NCBI RefSeq assembly: GCF_040054535.1
Contig: NC_090795.1
Span: 8,734,501 to 8,798,500, forward strand
Length of the DNA stretch: 64,000 bases
Origin: Antennarius striatus
Lineage: Eukaryota > Chordata > Actinopteri > Lophiiformes > Antennariidae
Direction: 5' to 3'
Part shown: positions 12,957 to 23,114 of the stretch, one piece after another
Numbering within the stretch: position 1 is the first letter of the stretch
Layout: every line of letters begins with the position of its first letter
The notes under the pieces: generated by a model
Database searches by the model: none
What the model was told of the DNA's origin: nothing
Seen by the model: only the letters and a program-made list of their open reading frames with translations
Program-made: the position numbers and the translations under genes

Positions 12957-15900
12957 TTAAGACTCGCTCTCCAAGGAGAGTGTAACAGCTTCACTTTCAG
13001 CTGTGAAACAGAGAGGCTGATAAGGTAACTGGACACCACTCAGTGATTTGATATGTATTGATTCTACCTTTGAAATATTATCGCTCACCTGATGTGACGG
13101 CGTTACTAACCAGATGGTCTCCAATGTTGTTGGTGTGCTGCTGGTTGCTCAGGAGGCTGTTCTGTGGCTCATCGAAGGGACCCACAGAGATGTCAGCAGC
13201 CCTAGAAACGTTCCCAGCAAATAAAAAATAATGCACCTACACATCCAATGTATAAACAAGACAGTCAGAGACTGCAACATCCTGCGACTTACCCTTACAT
13301 ACTTTCAAGGTAGGTCAGAGTACCCTGAAAGTAGCACCTGACTAGTGCATAGACTAGTGCATATGGAGAAGGCCAGTGTAAGACCATAGATCAAAGCTTG
13401 TGCTTTGATCTATGGTTTTACACTGGCCTCCTCCCTCATCTTTCTATCCTATCCGGTTACTGAGTGTACAGAAGTTAAATTTGACCGTGACGTAGTTTTT
13501 TCAAGGTCAAGGCCATCATCTCACTTCCACTCCCTTTGCCGCCAGAGTCATGTGCTTTTTGTTTCGTCTGTCTGCAACAATTGCGAAGATATTTGGTGGA
13601 CTAACGGACGGACGAATGAACGAACGGACTGACGAACACACGAACAATGACAATCGCATTGAAACAGGAGGTAATAACTGTCAGTGTCTCCTGTGAAATT
13701 AATCTTTTATTGCATTAAAATATATCACCTCCTATTGGGCTCTGGGTGCAGGTTCACTGTGGCCTGCTCCACGTCGGCGTTGACGAGCCGTGTCGGGAAC
13801 GTCAGACCATCTCCCTGACTAGAATAAACAAGGAGAGCAAAGGAAAGTCAGGAGAAGTTGCAGTCGATTTCTGCTTTAACTTCAGCAAAGATAACTTTGC
13901 ATTTGAAAAGATATTGACTGTTCACTCATTCATTAGCATGAAGACACTGGTGTCAGATTCATGCAACAAAATTGTTCCCTTTGTCAAAATGTCAGTTCGA
14001 CTGAAGAATTATCAGTTGACAAAGTAGGTCAATAGTTTGACTGATTGTTTGAATTCCACAAAATATTAATATTAATGTCCATTCATAAAACAGGAGACAG
14101 CTAGAATAGCACTCAGTAACTCCATATAATGTAAATCTGTTTGTATCCTTTACCTGGTGAAGATGGGCAGCAGCCAATACTTCTTTTGGTCTCCAAAGAC
14201 CTGAGCGATGTTCTTGCGGAAACCCAGAGAGAAGCCGTTCTTATCGGAACCTGTCCTAAAGACAGGCGCTCTGAACGCCTCTGCAAGGAGGAAGCAACAA
14301 GCAGAGAAAATAGAATAGATGGCATTAAAAAACCAGTAACAGTGGAAAAGTTAAGAATTCAAAAAATCATGGCTGGACACATTCACACAAAGACATGTTT
14401 TACTTTTCATTTTATTGTGTGTGACTGTTACCTATAGTAGACCTGTTCTTCCCTACAAGCCACAGATGGTAGCTGAAGAGGGACAGAATACTGATGCAGA
14501 ACATAGCCGCCACAAAAAAAAGGAACAACACGTGAAATTTGGCTTGAGGGTCTCGTGCTTCATTCTCAAGTTCATTCTGGGAAGAGAGATGGGAGAGGAG
14601 GTCGTGACAAAAAAAAAAAGAATGTCATTTTGCATTACCGGTACTTTAAGTACGAGAAAGGAAATACGTGTAAGAAGATAGGCAGACGAATAGAAAAGAA
14701 GAATAGAATTACATCACTCCATGCATGTTACAACACAAACCAAGATGATAAGTGCAACACAAAAGGCTTTGGAAGAAGGCATGATTACCTTTGGGCAGTT
14801 CTCTGCCGATTTCCTCCGGCAAAGCTTTAGTACAAATAAAAACAAGGCTGATTAGCAACACCAGGAGAGACCAGGTTAGAGGGGAGGAAAGCCTTACAGT
14901 TAGTGGGCAAACACAAGTCAAGGTCATGTTGAATGGAACAGGGAGTGACTGAATATACAAACTCACCTGAATGGACAAAAAAGGGACTAATCAGAAAGAG
15001 GAAACTGTTGTGGAACATTTTCTAATGAGAGTTAAAAACACGCCCTTTGCAATGGCATTCGGGGTGTGACTAATGTTCCTGATAATGATGGGGGACAAAG
15101 AAACGAGCGAGATCAGAGAACAATGACCTAGTGTGAGATAACTGGGGAGGACAGGGGGGAAAACACAGAAGGATAGGTCAGGGGGTGAAGGGTGAGTTCG
15201 GCCAGAGAAAAACAGAAAGTTCAGCACCATGCACAACCAAGCGCAAAAAGATGATAAATCAAGCTTTGATGTGTAACCAGATATGCATCCTGTGTAACAC
15301 GCTGAATGTACAACGCTACTCACTGTCCAGAACTTGATGAAATACTGCAGTACAGTGGCTGCAATGAACAAACAGTACACCAGCGAATATGCCAGGAAGA
15401 GGATGAAAAACTTGTAGTTGGAAAATCCCACGCAGTTGTTCACCCTGCAGAAGCACAACCACAGGAAGGTCAAGTTTAACATTATTTCCTCTTAAAAAAT
15501 ACTTTGCAAGGTATTCATAATTAATTCTCTTTTTATGGCAACATTGTGCCATAAAATGTAAGGGTAAATGTCAGGGACATACCAGGGACAATGGTGGTCC
15601 ATCTTCAGAACACACCTACCAAATAAAGGTGGACAGATAATGAACAGGGGATTTCACTGATGGTGTTTTAAATGGTAAAAGACAAATGGAACAGCTCTTG
15701 TTCAATAAATGGATTTCCTTACATGTCACATGCAGAGCAGTGGTGACATCGGTCTGGCTTGATGACTTGACAGCGGTCACAGTAACGGATTGCTGCATTG
15801 TGTTAACACAACAGGTTCCTCGTGATTGGACAGCTGCGAAGGAGAGTTTCAAATACACACGCACACACAAGACATTTAAACATACCTCCAGCTCCTGTGC

Positions 15901-18146
15901 GCGTGTAAAGAGGCAGACTGTTGGCTGCCCTCCAGAGGATCTCTTGCTGGGACTCTGGTCTCTCTTCCTTCTCATAACGCTCCTTCTCAGCTTTGGGTAG
16001 GCAAAACTGGAATGAAGAAAAGAAAAGAACTGAAAGTAGAAAAATTGTTTATGGCTACATCTCCCATTATGGGATAAACATGAACTGTACATTGTTTAGG
16101 TCAAAGAAAAAAAGGCCATCCTCGCTCTTATTTATCCCTATCAACCTCACTTTCAGCATCTGCACATCTGCTGTAGCACAACCAAAATGGGTAGATGATT
16201 TCTTTCTGTGGAAACTTTACTTATCTGTCTGCAAAAGAAAGCTAACCATGCTGGCAGAGGAGAAAACATATTGACAGGTCTACACTCAATAGAGGCAGCT
16301 CTGGTGTTGTGTGATAGTCTTTTACACGATCAATAAATGTTATCCTTTACAGACTGACTTGTCAGAGTTCACATCTCTTAGCAAGAGGTCATTCTTTCTA
16401 GTGTTCTTTATTCAACCTGGGATTCTTACTGTTATGTCTCATTGAGGCTGCTTGGAATAACCATGTTGCAAATGATTGCAGAAAGAAACAAACATATTTT
16501 TTGGTTTTGGCACCTCTTTGGAGGGGTTAGCAGGTTTGGTGAAGATGGTTTTCCAGTAAGACCACACAAACATGATGAAAGAGAGGTGGAAGAAGATCAG
16601 GTAGACAACTGGAGGGGAACATGAAGCAAAGTGTCAAGACAAATAGCATTGCTCTAAACATATGCACAGGACTGCTAAAAGGTTAACTGGAGATGCTGCT
16701 TTAACACAAATCATTTGGAAACACTTTGCATCCGCATATTCAATTAATGAGACAAGAGCTAGTGCTGACGGAGGAGCTATTTTGACCTAAATGCTTTCAG
16801 TGAGCATATTTTATGTGCCAGGGTTGTTGATTTTTTTAGCTAAATGTACAGACAAAAATTCACTTGATTAACATGATATCATCCCATTACAAGAGCAACC
16901 TGGCTCAAATTTTGATGTGTAATGTCTTAAATATTTTTTTTTGATTTCTCAAAATACTTACTCTGCTCTCCTGCGCCAGTGATGGTGACTGTAATAGACA
17001 GAGAGAGAAAACAAAACCATTACATAAGTGCCAATGACATACATAATGAAATTAAAATCAGTGTGTATAGATGGTCTGTGAGCTCATTTGGATTTAAAAA
17101 AAAAACCAGTCCAATTCAATTACATATTCTCATGGTTCCCTGGCTCCTGTCTAGACACAGCGGGAATTCAAGAATCAAGAAGAAATGTTTAAAGAATTAT
17201 TGATAATACTGCATACAAACTACTGTTAAACAAAGCCATGCTTATATTTTTAGGGCTATCTTCCAGATGACATAACAATCTAACCACATGGTCTTCCGGG
17301 GTTGATCTGACGATCTCTGGCACATGACACAGTCTTCCTCCACTGTGTTTACTCAGTCATTTTTCATCGAGTAGCTCTTAAGAGACATTTTGTCATGTCA
17401 ATGTGAGCCAAGTCCTTGAAGCATTTCATATGAAAAATGGAATTTGAATTCTAACATTCAATCAGAAATGGGAAGAAAAAAAAATCAATTTCTGATTGAA
17501 TGTCTATTGATCATCTCCTCCCTAGATGATTCTTATGACACCTGACCACCAAATATGTGATGCTGATATAAAAAAAGTTTTGGGAACTGGAACAATATAT
17601 CATTCACAGTCCAGACCTATATTGTAATTCCCTGGTGGATCTATAGCTCTAAGATCTTTTGAAGCCTACAACCATCAAAGACAAACCCTCAGCCCTTAGT
17701 ATTACCAGCAGGCTAATGACAGGGAAGAAGTTCTCTGCTCAGCCCCGTTTGGTTCGCCTTTAAATCAGACTGCATTCACCTTAAAAGACGGCAACAGCAA
17801 TGTTAGCAGCATTGTTCTATGTCCAGAGCGTACAAGCCATTAAATTTCCCCCAAACCTCCGGTGGCTAACATTTAATTAGCTGCACCTACATTCGGACAG
17901 GCTTGCCTTCACCATTGTTGAGCACCAGTCCATTTACTTCCTGCTGGCCAACAGCAGCAGCGCTGTGGACGGCAACGCTGAAAACAACCACGCCGCTTAA
18001 GCAAACGACAGACTAGACGTGTACTCACACACACACAGCTCCACCACGTAAGCATAATACGACCAGCAGACGACCAGGGCGATAAAAACCACAGGTATCC
18101 ACGCTAAACCCCGCTGACAGCATCTCAGTACGTGTGTGGGCGCCAT
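12957..18146 (-). CDS. zdhhc20: palmitoyltransferase ZDHHC20 (DHHC family), complete
   Basis: This membrane enzyme attaches palmitate to protein cysteines, taking the acyl group onto its own DHHC cysteine first. Exons in coding order: 18029-18146, 16962-16988, 16514-16608, 15886-16006, 15723-15792, 15583-15615, 15324-15444, 14789-14824, 14432-14576, 14154-14280, 13729-13818, 13089-13201, 12957-13000. Phase closes throughout and gives 379 residues, close to mouse ZDHHC20. The N-terminus (RCCQR, then WIPVVF and [10 protein letters not shown]) is diagnostic. The zinc-binding cysteine-rich domain starts at residue 125 and the DHHC motif is residues 150-153. Four membrane spans flank it. A TTxE-type motif (STIE) follows the last span. 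A 36-base exon encodes [12 protein letters not shown], known as a variable segment in mammals. Closest alternatives, ZDHHC2 and ZDHHC15, differ at both ends. Teleost a/b copy not decided. Confidence 0.95.
13371..13428. repeat. 27-bp near-perfect inverted repeat (hairpin), intron 11 of zdhhc20
   Basis: Arm 13371-13397 and arm 13402-13428 are reverse complements except for one position that still pairs as G-U in RNA. The loop is four bases (TTGT). It lies in an intron and borders a dispersed repeat, so it is probably part of that repeat, though a small-RNA hairpin is not excluded. Confidence 0.9.
13429..13680. repeat. unclassified dispersed repeat with AAGGTCAAGG and ACGGACGGACG motifs
   Basis: The stretch has features I associate with a widespread fish repeat: AAGGTCAAGG, a CAATTGCGAAGATATTTGG core, an ACGGACGGACGAATGAACGA run, and a GACAATCGCATTGAAACAGG end. 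It sits between exons 11 and 12 of zdhhc20, next to the hairpin. The family is not named because I could not compare it with a library. Confidence 0.4.
17454..17503. repeat. 16-bp perfect inverted repeat around an A-rich loop
   Basis: ACATTCAATCAGAAAT at 17454-17469 is mirrored at 17488-17503 across an 18-base purine-rich loop. It lies in the long first intron of zdhhc20. No transposon signature was seen. Confidence 0.8.
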
Positions 18147-18764
18147 CTTTCTCTACTGGGTGAAAAGGGAGTGTCGACGTGTGACGTCACGAGAGCCCAA
18201 CGCGAATTCAGTACAGCAGACTTGAGATGTTGCGTTCGTTCGGCTGTATTGGCTTAAAAAAAATGCAAATGCGATTTTTCCTTTGAATCTGATGTTGACA
18301 CCTCCTAATTTTGGAAATTAAATCAACTTAAATTTACAGAAGTACCGATTTACTGTGATTAACTTTAATAGCAATTCGGACACTAAATGTTTTCAATACA
18401 TTATGTCTTTGTGTCAGCTTGTGCGATCGTGTCGTTTTTATTTACCCATATGATTTTTTAAAAATATTGCTTGACTTCTATTTCTTTGCTTTTGTTCTTT
18501 TTAACAAGCCAGTGACTTATTGTTCTTTTTAACATTCACTTTTTTTGTTCGAATGCACTATCTCTGATTTGTGTCCGATGAACAGATCTGTTTATACGAT
18601 GTATTCAGTAACAGCCATATCGGATAACAGATTACAGATCTAATATCATCACAGAAGTATAATTTTTGAGTAAAAAAAAATCTCATTTTGCTTATTTGAT
18701 CATCTCAATAAAATTATAAAATAATTACTATATATACAGACAATTAACTGTGTATAAGTTTGAA

Positions 18765-18825
18765 GCCTGAAATGTGACAAAATGTCAACAAGATTTTGGG
18801 GGGCCAACACTTTCGCAAGGCACTG
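18765..18825. mobile_element. solo terminal end of a Tc1-like DNA transposon
   Basis: The stretch reads TGTGACAAAATGTCAACAAG and then CACTTTCGCAAGGCACTG followed by TA. On the other strand this is the usual fish Tc1-like terminus CAGTGCCTTGCGAAAGT. No matching opposite end or transposase was found nearby, so this is a truncated copy upstream of zdhhc20. Confidence 0.75.
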
Positions 18826-18849
18826 TAACTCGTGATGGGGAAGAAGATT

Positions 18850-19765
18850 AAGAAGACAATGGCATAGCAGAGAACCACGTGATGGAAGTTGAGAAAGGAA
18901 AAGTGTCGTGTGACTTTTAGTCAAGAGGTGAGACGGGCTTTTGGTGGACAGGAGAGCCTCCCAGAATATTGGACCATTACAGCCCAGGTGACCAGAGAAA
19001 TAGGCGGGAGAATACTCAGGGTGTCTTCTGGTAGGAAAAGGGAGAAGACTTGGTGGTGGAACCATGAAATACAGGAAACAATACAAGGACAGAGGCTATA
19101 GGAGACAAGAATACATTGAGATGCGACATAGACCCAAAGTGGAGGTGGCAAAGGCCAAACAAAAGGGTAAAATATGATGACATGCATGCTAAGTTGGACA
19201 CTTTGGAGGAAGAGAAAGATCCCTAAAGGTTGGCCAGACAGAGCGATTGAAATGGGAAAGATGTACAACAGGTTAGGGTGATTAAGGAAAAACATGGAAA
19301 TGTCCTAACTGGTGCCAGTACTGTACTGAGTAGATGGAAGGAATACTTTGAGGAGTTGATGAATGAGAAAGAGATAGAAGGTGGAGTAGAAGATGCAAGT
19401 GTGGTGGACCAGAAAGTAGCAGTGATTTGCAAGGGTGAAGTTAGAATGGCACTAAAGAAGATGAAGAACAGGAAGGCAGTTGGTCCAAATGACACTCCTG
19501 TGGAGGTATGGAAGCATCTAGGAGAGGTGACTGTGGACTTTTTGACCAGGTTGTTCAACAGAATTCTAGTGGGTGAGAAGATGCTGGAAGAATGGTGGAA
19601 GTGTGCCAGTACCCATTTTTATGGACAAGGGTAATGTGCAGAGTTGTGGGAACTATAGAGGGATAAGTTGGATAAGCCCTTCTGGAAGAGGTGGAAATGA
19701 AGATGTTGAGGTTTGCTCTCGGAGTGACCAGGATGGATAGGATCAGGAACATTCAACAAAATTTA
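18850..19765 (+). mobile_element. LINE (non-LTR) fragment, reverse transcriptase region, internally deleted
   Basis: Frames at 18889-19101 (EKTWWWNHEIQETIQ) and 19278-19634 (RWKEYFEELMNEKE, GEVRMALKKMKNRKAVGP, FLTRLFNRIL) match the linker and first part of a common fish LINE reverse transcriptase. The text then jumps from NYRGIS, about 19650, to a C-terminal scrap MLRFALGVTRMDRIR, about 19705-19745, so the catalytic core is missing. Several breaks are present and the copy is dead. It is not a host gene. Confidence 0.8.
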
Positions 19766-19829
19766 AAAAAAAAGAAGCTTTCGCTGTTTTGCCTCCAGCT
19801 CACTGTCTTTGCTTTCTTTTGACCGCCAC

Positions 19830-20330
19830 TCATCTTGGGGCGTTCACCTGGGATTAGAATTTTGTCCACCAACACCAATGCATTTGTGAAAAAACTGCAG
19901 CAGCGCCTACATTGTCTAAGGTCGCTGAGAAGGGTAAAAGTGTCCCAGAACCTGCTGCTGTCCTCCTACAGGTGTTCTGTGGAGAGAATCCTCACCGACA
20001 ACATCGTGGTGTTTCAAGAGCTGCTCTCAGGCGGACAGGAAGACTCTGGAAAGAGTCAGGAAGTCAGCACAGAAGGTTGTAGGTGTACAGTTATCCTCTC
20101 TGTCGGACATCCACAACACCAGATAGCTGCACAGGACCACAAGTATCACCGGTGCTTTTTAGAGCATATAGGTCTCAGAGACCTATACGCTTTGAGAAGA
20201 GGTATAGGTCCATCAAGACTGACTTCAAGACTGATAAACATGTCTTATTCAAGTGCGATTGCAGTACTAAACACAGTACTCTGAAAGTAAATGACGATAC
20301 ACTGTCGGAAATCTTTCCCAATTAGGTACT
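19830..20330 (+). mobile_element. second LINE fragment, C-terminal end of a reverse transcriptase ORF
   Basis: Translated pieces read KKLQQRLHCLRSLRRVKVSQ and then, in another frame, SQADRKTLERVRKSAQKVVG and LSSLSDIHNTR. This order is the well-known tail of fish LINE ORF2 (LRRLRR, ADRKALQRVVK-AQK, LPSLQDIY-TR). The frame changes between pieces, so it is broken. It belongs to a different family from the LINE piece immediately before it. Confidence 0.65.
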
Positions 20331-21628
20331 CTGTACAATGTATTTTTTGCGACTGCTGTTATCGAGCCCTCTGCTGCACAGTACATTCCAACACTCTTGA
20401 CAGCTCGTTGTAAATACATCTTTATAACTAGTAATTCTTGTACCTGTGTTCTGCTCTTTACACTTGTTCATGTAAAGAAAAATTTTGTTGGGCACTTGTG
20501 TATGATGACATTAAAGGCTTTGTATTTTTTTCCTTTTCTACCTGCTGCCACCCAGTGGTGTGGAAGAGTACTGCATTACTCTACCAGACATTGGAATCCA
20601 GGTTACAGCACTGACACTCAACAATGACATTTTTTCATCCAATTAAGGGAAAGTGGTTTATTTATGGCAGTACACCTCATGTTCTCGCGTTACAGTGGTA
20701 AAAAAACATGGCCTGGAAGAGACTAGTTGTGGCACAAGGCATGCTATTTGTACAATATGAATAAAGTACAAGATTGGAAACTACAGATCAAAAATGCTCC
20801 AAGCTGGCTGTAATGAGGTTAGTGTAATCAAGAAAAAACAACGAGATGAAGATGGTGACGAGGGAACCAAAGTAAAGCGAGGTGCTGTCAGTCATCATGA
20901 TGATGATCATCCAGAAAACTAACATGACGATAACATCCCAGATTTTTATTTAACGTTGTTGGTGTAGTTGCAAGGATGACCCCACTTACATTTGGAGTGG
21001 AACCGCATGTGGCGGTAGATTCAGGAGTTTTCCCTACACTGAATAAGCAAGATAAGAATTTTTTTCTGCCTTTTTTCATCACTCATGCATCAACTGCGTG
21101 ACAAATTATTATCAAACTGTGGTTGATTTACTCGATGCATTGGAGGAATATATCAACATATCTGGATCTAGGACAGGGGTGCATCGATTACTTTTTCGAT
21201 ACTCTTTAGTAATACAAGTACTGCTTTGACATTTTTTCAAAAAATAAATTATATGTAAAATACGTTTTATGAAACACGATGTGTGCATGTGCCACAAACG
21301 GAACCTTTCAACGATGGAGTAGATCCGGGTTGTACAGATCCTCTGAAGTTCCACGTGGATTTATTTTGTAGTCTTATGCACAATATAAAAAGCACACGTG
21401 ATCTCCAGCTATCAGGAAAGTTCACCTTATTTTTTCCCTGAATACCTTATTTGTACTTTGTTCCGATGTTGACCTCATGTCTGACACGTGACGTCAGAAA
21501 CCGGAAGCAAGACAACGGAGCGCAGCGGGGATTTCAGCTGTTCAGTAAGCGACACTATTTCGATCTGAGCGTAGCTTTGCAAGTGAAAGGGCTGCAAGTA
21601 CTGACGTTTACAGACGGGTCTCGCTGCG
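20331..21628. other. intergenic stretch upstream of nat
   Basis: No gene could be supported. AT-rich sequence fills 20340-21400. The last 150 bases before nat are CpG-richer, with TGACGTCAG at 21489-21497, a CRE-like palindrome, and probably hold the nat promoter and 5' UTR. Confidence 0.45.
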
Positions 21629-22474
21629 ATGGACGTGAATCAGTATCTGTCTCGCATCGGCTACTCCGGCCCAGTTCAGCCCAGACTGGACGTGCTTCGG
21701 TCGGTTCAAATCTGTCATCTGCGATCGGTACCGTTCGAAAATCTCGCCATACACAGCGGCGGAAACCTCAAACTTGATCTTCCTCTTTTATTCGAAAAGG
21801 TAGTGAACCAGTACTGTGGTGGTGTCTGCTTTGAGTTGAACGGCCTTTTTTCATGGCTGCTCAGCAACCTAGGATTCCACGTCACCCTGCTCTCAGGCCA
21901 GGTGAGGAATGAACAGACTTGTGCATACGGACCACCTTTTGACCATTTGACCCTCATGGTGACCCTTGATGGGCAGCGCTGGTTGTGCGATGTTGGTTTC
22001 GGTCCCAGAGGTTTCCTTTTCCCTCTTTCGTTGGAGACCAGTGCCCCCCAGGAACAGGGCCATCGGGTATACAACATCAGAGCAGACATGGATATGAAGA
22101 CTGTGGCGTGGAAGCAGGAGAAAAGCGGGGTGGATAGTGATTGGGTAGAACTCTACAAGTTCACCCTTGAACCTCGCTGCTTGGAAGACTTTGCAGAGAT
22201 GTGCCAGTACCACCAGAGCTCTCCATGTTCTCTCTTTTACTGCAAATCCCTCTGTTCGCTTTTAAAACCAAGTGGGAGTCTTTCCTACGTTGGCCATAGA
22301 CTAGTCAGCACCACATTTCCAACAGCAGCACCAGGGGGAGCGTTGGAAATCACCACCAGAGAACTGAAGGATGAGGAGATCCAGGGTGTTCTGGCAGAGC
22401 AGTTTGGAGTTGTGCTTAATTCTCCGCTCACACCAAAGGATGAGACAATCAAACCCCCACCAGTCATGTATTGA
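21629..22474 (+). CDS. nat: arylamine N-acetyltransferase, single coding exon, complete
   Basis: The enzyme moves an acetyl group from acetyl-CoA to arylamines and hydrazines in the cytosol. The 281-residue frame has no intron, as in mammalian NAT genes (290 residues). The catalytic triad is visible: Cys67 in GGVCFE, His106 in FDHLTLMV, Asp121 in LCDVGFG, one position off human C68-H107-D122. The N-terminus (YLSRIGYSGP, VPFENLAIHSGG) is also typical. The start codon is the first in frame after the CpG-rich leader. It lies between zdhhc20 and march6, transcribed opposite to both. The exact orthology to human NAT1/NAT2 is not one to one in fish, so only the family symbol is given. Confidence 0.95.
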   Translation: MDVNQYLSRIGYSGPVQPRLDVLRSVQICHLRSVPFENLAIHSGGNLKLDLPLLFEKVVNQYCGGVCFELNGLFSWLLSNLGFHVTLLSGQVRNEQTCAYGPPFDHLTLMVTLDGQRWLCDVGFGPRGFLFPLSLETSAPQEQGHRVYNIRADMDMKTVAWKQEKSGVDSDWVELYKFTLEPRCLEDFAEMCQYHQSSPCSLFYCKSLCSLLKPSGSLSYVGHRLVSTTFPTAAPGGALEITTRELKDEEIQGVLAEQFGVVLNSPLTPKDETIKPPPVMY

Positions 22475-22675
22475 TCTTGGTTCCACTCGGAATATCCTTC
22501 AATCTGAGACAAATGGTCTCATTTTATGACCCAAATGGTTCAGAAATGTAAGTCATGAGTTATTAACTAATTATAAACAATTCTAAAAGAACTTTAAAAA
22601 CGCCTCACCCTTTAACTACATTGTACTTTGCTTGTCTTGATAACATGCAACAATTATACATTTTCACTTTGATTT

Positions 22676-22681
22676 AATAAA
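22676..22681 (+). promoter_or_regulatory. poly(A) signal AATAAA of nat
   Basis: Canonical hexamer about 200 bases after the nat stop codon, in an AT-rich context. Confidence 0.65.
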
Positions 22682-22889
22682 TTATGCATACACTTTTAAG
22701 ATGTACAATGGCCATTGTATTAATCCATATCCTTCTCTTTTTTAAGACAAAGTCTGAGTTCAAAGTATTTACACATGTACATTTGTCAGGCAGGACTTTA
22801 CAAAGCAAAGCATGAATGACAATACAAATGTTTAGCTTCAAATCAAACCTCTATCCTTTGCCCTTCTGCCACCTCCATTTCTGAGGGGA

Positions 22890-22895
22890 TTTATT
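22890..22895 (-). promoter_or_regulatory. poly(A) signal AATAAA of march6
   Basis: On the minus strand the hexamer lies 220 bases past the march6 stop. The nat signal is about 200 bases further on the opposite strand, so the two genes end tail to tail. Confidence 0.6.
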
Positions 22896-23114
22896 CAGCT
22901 GTCCAATGATTATACTACTTCATCCCACCTTTGATGAGGGTGAGGGAGAATTCAGGAAATTAACAACATCCATCTTATCCACTAAGATCCATAAAAGGTT
23001 CCAACAGATTCTGGCTCAAGATCTGAGCTAAAAATCAAAAACAGTGGATGGAAAGACAAGATAGGATGTAACAAGGGAACGGGTGCAAATATGTGGCAAA
23101 GTCTGACACAAAAA

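Noticed and set aside
13089-13111. Alternative donor at 13111 for zdhhc20 exon 12
   Set aside because: Its GTTAGT is a weaker site, and using it would shift the final exon out of the serine/glutamate-rich frame; the GTGAGC donor at 13089 gives a sensible C-terminus.
14991-15482. 163-residue continuous frame on the minus strand
   Set aside because: Only its first part is a true exon (15324-15444) of zdhhc20; the rest is intron read-through after the donor.
12957-18146. Identification as ZDHHC2 or ZDHHC15
   Set aside because: The DHHC core is shared by all three, but the N-terminus ([15 protein letters not shown]) and the [12 protein letters not shown] cassette fit ZDHHC20 only.
19278-19634. 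118-residue open frame as a host gene
   Set aside because: The text is a common fish LINE reverse transcriptase segment.
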